Of a stretch of 64,000 bases of DNA, positions 46,246-55,580 are shown piece by piece. How positions within the stretch are numbered: the first letter of the stretch is position 1; each line of letters opens with the position of its first letter. The stretch spans positions 18,622 through 82,621 of the forward strand of contig JAHHRJ010000003.1 of assembly GCA_020025885.1 (NCBI GenBank), in the 5' to 3' direction. The position numbers and the translations under genes are program-made. The DNA comes from Butyricicoccus sp. (lineage in GTDB: Bacteria > Bacillota > Clostridia > Oscillospirales > Butyricicoccaceae). The notes beneath the pieces are model-generated. The model saw only the letters and a list, made by a program, of their open reading frames with translations, ran no database searches and had not been told where the DNA came from.

Positions 46246-46665
46246 ATGCCTACTTTTAACCAGCTCGTTCGTAAGGGACGTGAGACAGTTGTTGCAAAGT
46301 CTACCGCTCCTGCTCTTCAGGTTGGTCTGAACTCTCTTAAGAAGAAGACCACTGAGCAGTCTGCTCCGCAGAAGCGCGGTGTTTGCACTACTGTTAAGAC
46401 CATGACCCCTAAGAAGCCGAACTCTGCTCTGCGTAAGATTGCTCGTGTAAAGCTGACAAACGGTATGGAGGTGTCTGCCTACATTCCTGGTATTGGTCAC
46501 AACTTGCAGGAGCACTCTGTTGTAATGGTTCGCGGCGGTCGTGTAAAGGACCTGCCAGGTGTACGTTACCACATCATCCGTGGCGTTCTGGATACCCAGG
46601 GCGTTGCAAACCGCAAGCAGTCTCGCTCTAAGTACGGTGCAAAGCGCCCGAAGGCTGGCAAGTAA
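46246..46665 (+). CDS. rpsL: 30S ribosomal protein S12
   Basis: A 139-residue S12. [30 protein letters not shown] and the loop [14 protein letters not shown] are conserved; the lysines linked to streptomycin response are wild type. The ATG at 46246 follows GAAGGAGG; an earlier GTG/ATG extension of seven residues is rejected. Confidence 0.99.
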   Translation: MPTFNQLVRKGRETVVAKSTAPALQVGLNSLKKKTTEQSAPQKRGVCTTVKTMTPKKPNSALRKIARVKLTNGMEVSAYIPGIGHNLQEHSVVMVRGGRVKDLPGVRYHIIRGVLDTQGVANRKQSRSKYGAKRPKAGK

Positions 46666-46926
46666 TCCGCATTTTCATTTCCGTAGCCTGATAGATGATT
46701 GCGCGGTCCCATGCCGCGCCCTCGTCCTCGGTTTTACGAAAATCTGCCGGATTGTCTGCATCAAAGTCTTTGAGAGTTTACTGCTTCGCAAAGCAACCGT
46801 TCAGTCCATATTTCGGACTGACCCACCGCTTTGTCTTTCCTAAGCGAAAGGCAGGCGCAACACGGCACACGAACGCCGTGTGCTGAGTACCAATGAAATC
46901 ATTTCTATATGAAGGAGGGAAGTAAA
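46666..46926 (+). promoter_or_regulatory. Long structured rpsL-rpsG intergenic leader
   Basis: 261 nt with no credible gene, much longer than usual in this operon. Hairpins visible by eye: GCGCGG/CCGCGC, CAGTCC/GGACTG, CTTTCC-TAAGC-GAAAGG, and the overlapping pairs CACGGC/GCCGTG and GCACAC/GTGTGC. In E. coli S7 binds this interval to control its own translation; the same role is likely here, with a different structure. Confidence 0.6.
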
Positions 46927-47397
46927 GTGCCAAGAAGAGGAAATGTTCCCAAGAGAGACGTTCTGCCCGATCCAATGTACAATTCTAAGCTCGTTACTAA
47001 GCTGGTCAACTCGATCATGCTCGACGGTAAGAAGGGTGTCGCGCAGAAGGTCGTTTATGGTGCTTTTGACATCGTTCGCGACAAGACTGGTCGTGAGCCG
47101 CTGGAGGTTTTTACCGAGGCGATGGAAAATATTATGCCGTCTCTGGAGGTTAAGGCACGCCGTGTAGGTGGTGCTACTTACCAGGTTCCGATGGAAGTTC
47201 GTCCGGAGCGTCGTCAGACTCTCGGTCTGCGCTGGATCACCAAGTATTCTCGTGCTCGTAGCGAGAAGACTATGCGTGAACGTCTGGCAGGCGAGATCAT
47301 GGATGCTTGCAACAATCTGGGCGGCTCTGTCAAGAAGCGTGAAGATACGCACAAGATGGCAGAGGCGAACAAGGCATTCGCTCACTACCGTTATTAA
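46927..47397 (+). CDS. rpsG: 30S ribosomal protein S7
   Basis: A 156-residue S7, assembly nucleus of the small-subunit head. [17 protein letters not shown] and [19 protein letters not shown] are conserved. Starts at GTG (46927) behind GAAGGAGG. It may regulate its own synthesis through the long structured leader. Confidence 0.99.
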   Translation: MPRRGNVPKRDVLPDPMYNSKLVTKLVNSIMLDGKKGVAQKVVYGAFDIVRDKTGREPLEVFTEAMENIMPSLEVKARRVGGATYQVPMEVRPERRQTLGLRWITKYSRARSEKTMRERLAGEIMDACNNLGGSVKKREDTHKMAEANKAFAHYRY

Positions 47398-47427
47398 TTT
47401 ACGGCAGTATTTGAAAGGAGAGCAAAC

Positions 47428-49512
47428 ATGCCTAGAGAGTTTTCGCTGGCTAAAACCAGAAATATCGGCATCATGGCACACATCGATGCTGGTAAAACAA
47501 CTACGACCGAGCGTATTCTTTATTACACCGGCGTAAATTATAAGGTTGGCGATACCCATGATGGTACCGCTACCATGGACTGGATGGAACAGGAGCAGGA
47601 GCGTGGTATCACCATTACCTCTGCTGCTACCACCTGTCAGTGGAAGGATCACCGTATCAACATCATCGACACCCCAGGTCACGTTGACTTCACTGTTGAG
47701 GTTCAGCGTTCCCTGCGCGTACTCGATGGTTCGGTGACCGTATTCTGTGCAAAAGGCGGTGTAGAGCCGCAGTCTGAGACCGTTTGGCATCAGGCTGACG
47801 ACTACAAGGTTCCGCGTATGGCGTTCGTCAACAAGATGGACATCATGGGCGCTGACTTCTACAACGTTATTGACATGATGAAGGACCGCCTCAAGTGTAA
47901 TGCGGTTCCGATTCAGCTCCCGATCGGTAAGGAAGAGACCTTCAAGGGCATCGTCGATCTGATGACCATGCGTGCAGAGGTTTACTACGACGATATGGGC
48001 AAGGACATCCGTGATGAGGATATCCCGGCTGATATGATGGACAAGGCACAGGAATACCATGATGCAATGGTTGAGTCCATCTGTGAGCTCGATGAGGAAC
48101 TCATGATGAAGTACCTCGAGGGCGAGGAGATTTCTGTTGAAGAGTTGAAGGCTGCTCTGCGTAAGGGCGTCTGCAACGTGCAGATTATCCCGGTAATGTG
48201 TGGTACTGCGTACCGCATGAAGGGCGTACAGATGCTGCTTGACGCAGTTGTTGACTATATGCCTGCTCCGACTGATGTTGCTGCAATCAAGGGTGTCAAT
48301 CCGGACACCGACGAAGAGGATGAGCGTCCGTCTTCTGACGAGGCTCCGTTCTCCGCACTGGCATTTAAGATTATGACTGATCCATATGTTGGTCGTCTGA
48401 CTTTCTTCCGCGTTTATTCCGGTACTATCGCTGCTGGTTCTTCCGTTCTCAATGCAACTAAGGGACAGCGTGAGCGTCTGGGTCGTATCTTGCAGATGCA
48501 TGCAAACTCTCGTAAGGACATCGATGTAGTTTACGCAGGTGATATCGCTGCTGGTGTTGGCTTTAAGAACACCACCACTGGTGATACACTCTGTGATGAA
48601 AAGCATCCGATTATCCTTGAGTCCATGAACTTCCCGGAGCCTGTTATTCGTGTTGCAATCGAGCCGAAAACCAAGGCTGGTCAGGAGAAGATGGGCGTTG
48701 CACTGTCCAAGCTGGCTGAAGAAGATCCGACCTTCCGCACCTACACAGATGAGGAAACCGGTCAGACCATCATCGCTGGTATGGGTGAGCTGCATCTGGA
48801 GATCATCGTTGACCGTCTGCTTCGCGAATTTAAGGTGGAAGCAAATGTAGGTGAGCCTCAGGTTGCTTACAAGGAGACCATCCGCCGTTCTGCTGATGTT
48901 GACATGAAGTATGCACGTCAGTCTGGTGGTAAGGGTCAGTATGGTCACGTTAAGATTATCGTTGAGCCAAACGAATCCGGTAAGGGTTACGAGTTCATCA
49001 ACAAGGTTGTTGGTGGCGCAATCCCGAAGGAATATATCGAGCCTGTTAATCAGGGTATTCAGGGTGCTATGCAGGCTGGCGTACTCGCTGGTTATCCGGT
49101 AGTTGACGTAAAGGTTACCCTTTATGATGGATCTTTCCATGAAGTCGACTCCTCTGAAATGGCGTTTAAGATCGCTGGTTCTATGGCGTTTAAGGAAGCA
49201 ATGCGCAAGGCTGATCCAGTTCTGATGGAGCCGATCATGCAGGTTGACGTAATGGTTCCGGAAGACTATATGGGTGACGTTATCGGCGGTCTGAATGCAC
49301 GCCGTGGTCAGATTCAGGGTATGGAGCCGCGTGGCGGCGTGCAGGCAATCGGTGCTGCGGTACCGCTGTCTGAGATGTTCGGTTATGCAACTGCACTGCG
49401 TTCCAGCACACAGGGGCGTGGTCAGTACACCATGTCTCCGAGCCACTACACCGAGGTTCCGAAGTCCGTACAGGATAAAATTATCGACTCGCGCAATAAA
49501 AGCGACAACTAA
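47428..49512 (+). CDS. fusA: Elongation factor G
   Basis: A 694-residue translocase. G-domain motifs: AHIDAGKTT (P-loop), ITSAATT (switch), DTPGHVDF and NKMD. The long alpha-beta C-terminal half with [14 protein letters not shown] completes it. Starts behind AAAGGAG, 30 nt after rpsG. One full-length copy; no split or truncated domain. Confidence 0.99.
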   Translation: MPREFSLAKTRNIGIMAHIDAGKTTTTERILYYTGVNYKVGDTHDGTATMDWMEQEQERGITITSAATTCQWKDHRINIIDTPGHVDFTVEVQRSLRVLDGSVTVFCAKGGVEPQSETVWHQADDYKVPRMAFVNKMDIMGADFYNVIDMMKDRLKCNAVPIQLPIGKEETFKGIVDLMTMRAEVYYDDMGKDIRDEDIPADMMDKAQEYHDAMVESICELDEELMMKYLEGEEISVEELKAALRKGVCNVQIIPVMCGTAYRMKGVQMLLDAVVDYMPAPTDVAAIKGVNPDTDEEDERPSSDEAPFSALAFKIMTDPYVGRLTFFRVYSGTIAAGSSVLNATKGQRERLGRILQMHANSRKDIDVVYAGDIAAGVGFKNTTTGDTLCDEKHPIILESMNFPEPVIRVAIEPKTKAGQEKMGVALSKLAEEDPTFRTYTDEETGQTIIAGMGELHLEIIVDRLLREFKVEANVGEPQVAYKETIRRSADVDMKYARQSGGKGQYGHVKIIVEPNESGKGYEFINKVVGGAIPKEYIEPVNQGIQGAMQAGVLAGYPVVDVKVTLYDGSFHEVDSSEMAFKIAGSMAFKEAMRKADPVLMEPIMQVDVMVPEDYMGDVIGGLNARRGQIQGMEPRGGVQAIGAAVPLSEMFGYATALRSSTQGRGQYTMSPSHYTEVPKSVQDKIIDSRNKSDN

Positions 49513-49622
49513 TAGTTGATTTTTTTGCGAAAGTATTTTAGAATAGTGTTATGAATTGACTTATTCTACTATGAGACATTTCAAAAGGAATGTTTTCAAA
49601 AACACACAAGGAGGCTTCTCAA

Positions 49623-50825
49623 ATGGCTAAGGAAAAATTTGAACGTAATAAGCCGCATCTTAACATTGGTACTATCGGTCACGTTGACCATGGTAAGACC
49701 ACTCTGACTGCGGCAATCACCAAGGTTCTGGCTCTGCAGGGCGATGCTGAGTTCCAGGCATATGACGCAATCGACAAGGCTCCAGAAGAGAAGGAGCGCG
49801 GCATCACCATCAACACCTCTCACGTTGAGTATCAGACTGAGAAGCGTCACTATGCGCACGTTGACTGCCCAGGTCATGCTGACTACGTTAAAAACATGAT
49901 TACTGGTGCTGCTCAGATGGACGGCGCAATCCTCGTTGTTTCTTCTGCTGACGGCCCGATGCCTCAGACTCGTGAGCACATCCTGCTTGCTCGTCAGGTA
50001 GGCGTTCCTTATATCGTTGTATTCATGAACAAGGTTGACCAGGTTGACGATCCTGAGCTGCTGGATCTGGTTGAGATGGAAATCCGCGACCTGCTGTCCA
50101 CTTACGACTTCCCGGGCGATGACACTCCGGTTATCCGTGGTTCCGCTCTGAACGTTCTGACTTGCGAGTCCAAGGATCCGGCTGCTCCGGAGTACGCTTG
50201 TGTTCGTGAGCTGATGGATGCTGTTGACAGCTACATTCCGGATCCGACTCGTAACGATGAGCTGCCATTCCTGATGCCAGTCGAGGACGTATTCTCTATT
50301 ACTGGTCGTGGTACTGTTGCTACTGGTCGTGTAGAGCGTGGCGTTCTGAAGCTGAGTGAAGAAGTCGAGATCGTTGGTCTGATGGAAGCTCCTCGCAAGA
50401 CTGTTGTAACCGGTATCGAGATGTTCCGCAAGCTGCTGGACTACGCTGAGGCTGGTGACAACATCGGTGCTCTGCTCCGTGGTATTCAGAAGACTGATAT
50501 CGAGCGTGGTCAGGTTCTGGCTAAGCCGGGTACCATTCATCCGCACACCAAGTTCAAGGGTCAGGTATACGTTCTGAAGAAGGAAGAGGGCGGTCGTCAT
50601 ACTCCTTTCTTCAACAACTACCGTCCTCAGTTCTACTTCCGTACAACTGACGTAACTGGCGTAATCGCTCTGCCGGAAGGCACTGAGATGTGCATGCCTG
50701 GCGATAACGTTGAGATGGACGTTGAGCTGATTACTCCTATCGCTATCGAAGAAGGTCTGCGTTTCGCTATCCGTGAGGGTGGTCGTACCGTAGGTTCTGG
50801 CGTTGTTGTAAAGGTTAACGAGTAA
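49623..50825 (+). CDS. tuf: Elongation factor Tu
   Basis: A 400-residue GTPase that brings aminoacyl-tRNA to the ribosome. [34 protein letters not shown] and NKVD are the GTP-binding motifs. The ATG at 49623 follows AAGGAGG; the upstream 11 codons of open frame are not used. Highly biased codons. Possible additional promoter in the 110-nt gap after fusA. Ends in a strong terminator. Confidence 0.99.
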   Translation: MAKEKFERNKPHLNIGTIGHVDHGKTTLTAAITKVLALQGDAEFQAYDAIDKAPEEKERGITINTSHVEYQTEKRHYAHVDCPGHADYVKNMITGAAQMDGAILVVSSADGPMPQTREHILLARQVGVPYIVVFMNKVDQVDDPELLDLVEMEIRDLLSTYDFPGDDTPVIRGSALNVLTCESKDPAAPEYACVRELMDAVDSYIPDPTRNDELPFLMPVEDVFSITGRGTVATGRVERGVLKLSEEVEIVGLMEAPRKTVVTGIEMFRKLLDYAEAGDNIGALLRGIQKTDIERGQVLAKPGTIHPHTKFKGQVYVLKKEEGGRHTPFFNNYRPQFYFRTTDVTGVIALPEGTEMCMPGDNVEMDVELITPIAIEEGLRFAIREGGRTVGSGVVVKVNE

Positions 50826-50840
50826 TTCGTAAGTTTTTCA

Positions 50841-50870
50841 AAGTCCCTGCCGAAAGGCAGGGGCTTTTTT
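50841..50870 (+). terminator. tuf terminator
   Basis: AAGTCCCTGCC-GAAA-GGCAGGGGCTT with a T6 run: a GNRA-type tetraloop on a GC-rich stem. Confidence 0.95.
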
Positions 50871-50937
50871 GCGCTTGGAAAAGAAAGGACACACCCTTTA
50901 TTTTGCAAACATAAGATACAAAAAGGAGGTGTGTCAA

Positions 50938-51279
50938 GTGGGATTTGCAGGACAATGTATCATTGGAACCCTTGCGGCGATCGGCTTTATTTGCATTTTG
51001 AAAATGGGGTATGATATAATCTTTAATAGTATGGTGTGCCCAAAAGGAAAAGCTGTGCTGTATCTCTATCCACCAAAAGAAGACATAGAGGCAAAACAGC
51101 TGCTTGAGCTTGCAATACTGGCACGCAGGACCTATTTACCAGGCATGAGAATCTATTGGGTTGATTCGGCAATGTCCGAACAGCCAATAGCAGATAGAGA
51201 GCAGAAAGGAAATCAAGAACGTGCAGGAAATACAAACGATTCAGGGGACGGTCACACAGATCGTATTTCAAAATATTGA
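50938..51279 (+). CDS. Small protein with N-terminal membrane helix, overlapping recD2
   Basis: A 113-residue protein starting at GTG (50938) behind AAGGAGGT. Residues about 3-25 form one membrane helix (GFAGQCIIGTLAAIGFICIL), followed by a short soluble part with LYLYPPKEDIEAKQLLELAILARRTYLPG. The last 59 nt overlap recD2 in another frame. I cannot name the family. The strong ribosome binding site and conserved-looking core make it a likely gene. Confidence 0.65.
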   Translation: MGFAGQCIIGTLAAIGFICILKMGYDIIFNSMVCPKGKAVLYLYPPKEDIEAKQLLELAILARRTYLPGMRIYWVDSAMSEQPIADREQKGNQERAGNTNDSGDGHTDRISKY

Positions 51280-53467
51280 AAATGGCTATGTCGTTCTGCG
51301 TATGCTTGCGCGGGATGGCGAAGAAGTCACGGTAACAGGTGCGATCCCAAACTTGGGACTGGGAGAAGAACTGATCTGCTGTGGACAGTGGATCACACAC
51401 CCTTCCTATGGAGAGCAGTTTAAGACGGATAGCGTAGAACGCCGCTTGCCAGAGTCTGCGCGTGGTGTGGCAGAGTATTTAGGTTCTGGGTTGATTCGCG
51501 GCATTGGACCGAAACTCGCTGTGCGCATTGCAGAAGCCTTTGGTGCGTCTGCATTCGATATTCTGCAAAATGAACCAGAGCGATTGACTGAGATTCGCGG
51601 CATTACAGCACGCAAAGCGCGTGATATTGGAAAGCAATTTATCGAGATGAGCGAAATGCGTCTGCTCATGGACTTTTTGACCGAAAACAATCTTCCAGTT
51701 TCTCTCACGCCGCTCTTGTATAAACGGCTGGGCGTTTCGGCAGTCGATGCACTGAATGAAAACCCCTACTTGCTCTGCGATGAATATTATGGAGTGGAAT
51801 TCCAGCTTGCAGATCAGCTCGCAGAAAATTTGGAAATCCCAAGACTTGCAACCGAGCGATGTGATGCCGCGATTTTATATACCATGCGGTTTAATCTGGA
51901 CAATGGGCATACTTTTATTCCAGTAGAAAAACTCATCCAAGCAACCATAGCACTCTTATCGGATGATGAAACAGAAATCGAGCCAGCACGAATCGAGGAA
52001 GGCATTGCGCGGCTGGATGGAACCGGTCAGCTGGTGCGTGAGTTTATCTGCAAGCGTGATGCGGTGTATCTGTATGCGATGCATGAAGCAGAGGATTATC
52101 TGGCAGAAAATCTGCGTGAAATGGCAAAGCGCGAGTATCGCTATGACTTTGATGTGGAAGAGCTGGTTGCAACGCTGGAGGCGGATTCTGAGATTGATTA
52201 TGCACCGCTGCAAAGACAGGCGATCGTTGCGGCTGGTAAATATGGTGTAACCATTTTGACAGGTGGACCGGGTACTGGTAAGACAACAACGGTGCGCGGT
52301 ATGCTGGATCTCTATGAAGCACTTGGCTTGCAAGTCCTGCTGGCAGCACCGACAGGACGCGCGGCAAAGCGCCTGTCCGAGCTGTGCGGTATGGAAGCAA
52401 AGACCATTCATCGCCTCTTGGAAGCCGGCTATGTGGCAGGGGGCAGCAGGCTAACTTTCCAGAGATGTGCCACGAATCCGCTCGAATGTGATGTTGTGGT
52501 ACTCGATGAGGTATCCATGGTAGACGTGGTACTCATGCAGGCACTTCTGGAAGCGCTGCCCTATGGTGCACGTTTGGTATTGGTGGGGGATGCCGATCAG
52601 CTGCCTCCGGTCGGACCGGGTAACTTCTTGCGTGATTTGATTGGTTCTGGTTGTGTACCTGTGATCGAGCTGACGGAGATTTTCCGTCAGGCACAAAAGA
52701 GTGCGATCGTTATGAATGCGCATGCGATCAATTTGGGCGAGATGCCGAAGCCATCCGGAAAAGATGGGGATTTCTTTATCATGCGCAAGGAAAATACGGC
52801 AGATATTATGTCAACGGTCGTTGGATTGTGCCAGAAACGTTTGCCACAGTATTATGGGCTGTCTGCCAGCCAGATTCAGGTGCTTACACCAGCAAGACGG
52901 CAGGGCGCTGGAACCATTCCGCTCAACCGGATGCTGCAAGAAGCACTGAATCCACCGATGGACGGAAAGCCAGAAAAACGCTTTGGTGATGTAATCTTCC
53001 GAGAGGGGGATCGCGTGATGCAGATTCGAAATAACTATGATATTGTTTGGGAAAGCGTGGATGGATCGGAAACAGGCACAGGTATGTTCAATGGTGATGT
53101 GGGAGAGATCATACAGCTTTCCCCAGCGCAGGAGTATCTGATCGTGCGCTTTGATGATAAGCTTGCAACTTATATGTTTGATATGCTGGGTGAATTGGAG
53201 CTTGCCTATGCAATGACTGTGCATAAGGCGCAGGGCAGCGAATTTGATGCAGTCGTGGTGGCAGTTTCGCGGGAAATGTCGCACCGCCTGCTGACACGCT
53301 CTATCTTGTATACGGCGATCACACGTGCCAAGAAGCTGCTTGTACTCGTTGGCAATGGGGATGCGATTGCATACATGGTGCAGACCAACGCGCGCAATAA
53401 GCGGTATTCGGCACTCCGTACCCGCTTGCGCCGCAATGAGGAAGCACAAGGGGATGATTTGGAATGA
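51221..53467 (+). CDS. recD2: RecD2-type ATP-dependent DNA helicase
   Basis: A 748-residue SF1B helicase moving 5' to 3', acting in DNA repair without RecBC. The N-terminal OB-like part is followed by helix-hairpin-helix motifs (IRGIGPKLAVRIAEAFG and LTEIRGITARKARDIG), then motor motifs: Walker A GGPGTGKTTTVRG, Walker B VVLDEVSMVD, motif IV-like ITRAKKLLVLVG and YAMTVHKAQGSEFD near the C-terminus. Starts at GTG 51221 behind AAAGGA; it overlaps the upstream small gene and ends ATGA into comF. Confidence 0.95.
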   Translation: MQEIQTIQGTVTQIVFQNIENGYVVLRMLARDGEEVTVTGAIPNLGLGEELICCGQWITHPSYGEQFKTDSVERRLPESARGVAEYLGSGLIRGIGPKLAVRIAEAFGASAFDILQNEPERLTEIRGITARKARDIGKQFIEMSEMRLLMDFLTENNLPVSLTPLLYKRLGVSAVDALNENPYLLCDEYYGVEFQLADQLAENLEIPRLATERCDAAILYTMRFNLDNGHTFIPVEKLIQATIALLSDDETEIEPARIEEGIARLDGTGQLVREFICKRDAVYLYAMHEAEDYLAENLREMAKREYRYDFDVEELVATLEADSEIDYAPLQRQAIVAAGKYGVTILTGGPGTGKTTTVRGMLDLYEALGLQVLLAAPTGRAAKRLSELCGMEAKTIHRLLEAGYVAGGSRLTFQRCATNPLECDVVVLDEVSMVDVVLMQALLEALPYGARLVLVGDADQLPPVGPGNFLRDLIGSGCVPVIELTEIFRQAQKSAIVMNAHAINLGEMPKPSGKDGDFFIMRKENTADIMSTVVGLCQKRLPQYYGLSASQIQVLTPARRQGAGTIPLNRMLQEALNPPMDGKPEKRFGDVIFREGDRVMQIRNNYDIVWESVDGSETGTGMFNGDVGEIIQLSPAQEYLIVRFDDKLATYMFDMLGELELAYAMTVHKAQGSEFDAVVVAVSREMSHRLLTRSILYTAITRAKKLLVLVGNGDAIAYMVQTNARNKRYSALRTRLRRNEEAQGDDLE

Positions 53468-54132
53468 GCAGACTGCTTGATCTGCTGTTTCCACCAAATT
53501 GTGTTTTATGTCGCGGTGCGGTATCTAAAGGGATGCAGATTTGTGATACCTGTGCCGATGAAATACAAGGGCAATATCGGCTGCAAAAGCATATATCCAT
53601 TGCAGAGTGCAGCGATGCTGCGGCAGCCTTGCAATACAAAGGGAAAGTGCAGCGTGCACTGTTAAGCTGTAAGTATGGTCAGAAAAATATCATTGGTAAA
53701 TGGGGTGGGGAAATAATCACGGCTTGTCTGGCAGATCATTTGCCGGAATGGAAGCCAGATTGTGTTACCTATGTTCCAACGACGCTTGGACACTGGTGGA
53801 AGCGCGGATTTCATCTACCAACGATATTTGCGGCAGAGGCGGCAAAGCAATGCGGGCTGCCTTGTATCCGAACTTTGCGGCGAAAGTGGTTTGCGAAGTC
53901 ACAGCTGAAGACACATTCTGCACAAGACAGACATGAAAATGCAAAGCACACATACTCTTTGTATAAAGAAATTGACTTAACAGGGAAACGGATCGTACTT
54001 GTGGATGATGTTTTAACTACGGGTGCAACCGCGACTGCCTGCGCAGCGATTTTGCGTGAGATGGGAGCTGCGGAAGTGTTTTTTGTCAGTTTGGCAAAGT
54101 CACAAAATAAACGGAAAAGTGCCGAAAAATAG
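53464..54132 (+). CDS. comF: ComF family phosphoribosyltransferase-like protein
   Basis: A 222-residue protein. Two Cys pairs (CVLC and CDTC) at the N-terminus form a zinc ribbon; the PRPP-binding motif VLVDDVLTTGAT lies near residue 180. ComF proteins assist DNA uptake or processing, possibly with single-strand tools such as RecD2-like helicases. It overlaps recD2 as ATGA, so the two are co-translated. Confidence 0.92.
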   Translation: MSRLLDLLFPPNCVLCRGAVSKGMQICDTCADEIQGQYRLQKHISIAECSDAAAALQYKGKVQRALLSCKYGQKNIIGKWGGEIITACLADHLPEWKPDCVTYVPTTLGHWWKRGFHLPTIFAAEAAKQCGLPCIRTLRRKWFAKSQLKTHSAQDRHENAKHTYSLYKEIDLTGKRIVLVDDVLTTGATATACAAILREMGAAEVFFVSLAKSQNKRKSAEK

Positions 54133-54184
54133 CGGAAATACCGCACATAATTCATAAATAATTCGTAAAAAACGCAAAGTAGTC

Positions 54185-54212
54185 TTGCATTTGCCTAAAA
54201 TATCGGTATAAT
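54185..54212 (+). promoter_or_regulatory. mreB promoter
   Basis: TTGCAT (54185-54190), 16-nt spacer, TATAAT (54207-54212), about 80 nt before the start. Confidence 0.7.
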
Positions 54213-54290
54213 ATAATTATCGAAGTCTATCCATAGACGCAGACACGGGGCATATGCCTACAGAATTTGAAAAGGTTGGTTGGTCGCTTT

Positions 54291-55319
54291 ATGTTCTTTT
54301 CGAGCGATATTGGTATTGATCTCGGCACGGCTTCCGTGCTCGTTTATGTAAAGGGAAAAGGTGTCGTGTTAAACGAGCCTTCTGTTGTTGCCGTAGATAA
54401 GCAAACTGGAAAAATTTTGTCCGTTGGAGAGAAAGCACAGAAAATGCTGGGTCGTACACCCGGCAATATTGTTGCTATTCGTCCCATGCGTGAGGGTGTT
54501 ATTTCGGACTATGAAATGACCGAGCGCATGATCAAAGAGTTTATCCGTAAGGTCATTGGCTTTCGTCTGTTTAAGCCCAATGTAGTGATGTGCGTACCCT
54601 CTATTATTACAGAGGTCGAAGAGCGTGCGGTCATTGACGCAGGTACACAGGCTGGCGCAAAACGTGTATTTTTGATCGAAGAACCGCTTGCGGCAGCGAT
54701 TGGTGCAGGCATTGATATTGCACAGCCGGATGGTAATATGATCGTCGATATCGGCGGCGGTACAACAGATATTGCAGTTATCTCGCTTGGCGGGATTGTG
54801 GAATCTACCTCGATCAAAATTGCAGGCGATAAGTTTGATGAAGCGATCGTGAAATATATCCGCCGCTCACACAATGCACTCATTGGTGAACGTACCGCAG
54901 AAGATATCAAAATGGGCATTGGCTGTGTCTATCCACGTCCAGAGGAAATCTCCATGGAGATCAAGGGACGATGCCTGATGACTGGTCTGCCGCGTACATT
55001 TACGGTGACCTCGACAGAGATCATGGAGGCGTTTGAGGAGGTCACAACTTCTATTGTAGAGGCTGTGCATACCGTACTGGAACGTACCCCACCAGAGCTG
55101 ACTGGCGATATCTCCACCAATGGTATCGTCATGACAGGTGGCGGTGCACTCATCTGGGGCTTTGATAAGCTCATTGCAGCAAAGACGGGCATCCCGACCC
55201 ATGTTGCAGAGGAAGCGATTTCCTGTGTGGCTTATGGTACAGGGAAGTGCCTTGACCAGCTCGGTGCAATGCAGGACGGCACCATGAATCTTTCCCGCCG
55301 TCGTCAGATGATGGGTTGA
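54291..55319 (+). CDS. mreB: Rod-shape actin homologue MreB
   Basis: A 342-residue actin-fold ATPase that directs side-wall synthesis. Phosphate-1 loop DIGIDLGTASV, phosphate-2 loop VDIGGGTTDIAV and adenosine motif GIVMTGGGALI are present. A hydrophobic start (MFFSS) suits membrane contact. No mreC or mreD follows; the gene is monocistronic with its own promoter and a terminator that has been split by repeat D. It could be Mbl- or MreBH-like; the sequence alone does not decide. Confidence 0.92.
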   Translation: MFFSSDIGIDLGTASVLVYVKGKGVVLNEPSVVAVDKQTGKILSVGEKAQKMLGRTPGNIVAIRPMREGVISDYEMTERMIKEFIRKVIGFRLFKPNVVMCVPSIITEVEERAVIDAGTQAGAKRVFLIEEPLAAAIGAGIDIAQPDGNMIVDIGGGTTDIAVISLGGIVESTSIKIAGDKFDEAIVKYIRRSHNALIGERTAEDIKMGIGCVYPRPEEISMEIKGRCLMTGLPRTFTVTSTEIMEAFEEVTTSIVEAVHTVLERTPPELTGDISTNGIVMTGGGALIWGFDKLIAAKTGIPTHVAEEAISCVAYGTGKCLDQLGAMQDGTMNLSRRRQMMG

Positions 55320-55334
55320 TCAAATGAAAGACGA

Positions 55335-55366
55335 AAGCCGTGTGTAACTAGAGTTACACACGGCTT
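55335..55366 (+). terminator. mreB terminator stem, split from its T-tract by repeat D
   Basis: Perfect 15-bp stem AAGCCGTGTGTAACT / AGTTACACACGGCTT with 2-nt loop. Immediately after it starts repeat D instead of T residues; the T6 tract is found at 55591-55597 behind a second copy of TACACACGGCTT. Confidence 0.88.
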
Positions 55367-55580
55367 CAGCGTGTCAAAAAAGTCACTGCGCCCTTTTTAT
55401 TTTGGAGCGAAGCGACCTTAAATTTTCAAAATCCAAGGACATGTGCCTTGGATTTTGCCCGCGACCCGCGCAAACGTGCGCGAAACCGGGGGTATCAGAG
55501 CCAGTTTCTACCGGAACTGGCTCTGTATCTAGGGGGACTGGGTTCCCCTGGAAAGGCTGTCAAAGTTCTTTGACAGCCTC
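55367..55580 (-). repeat. Terminator-associated multi-hairpin repeat, copy D (complete, with 12-bp direct repeats)
   Basis: 214 nt in reverse orientation with all hairpins of copies A and B. The flanks are TACACACGGCTT at 55355-55366 and 55581-55592, a perfect 12-bp direct repeat taken from the terminator arm. Without the insert the sequence reads as an intact terminator with T6. The last base also forms part of the stop codon of the convergent symporter gene. Confidence 0.93.

Noticed and set aside
46840..49446. 868-codon open frame antisense to fusA
   Set aside because: It lies opposite a highly expressed gene whose biased codons leave few stops on the other strand; it has no family features and no ribosome site.
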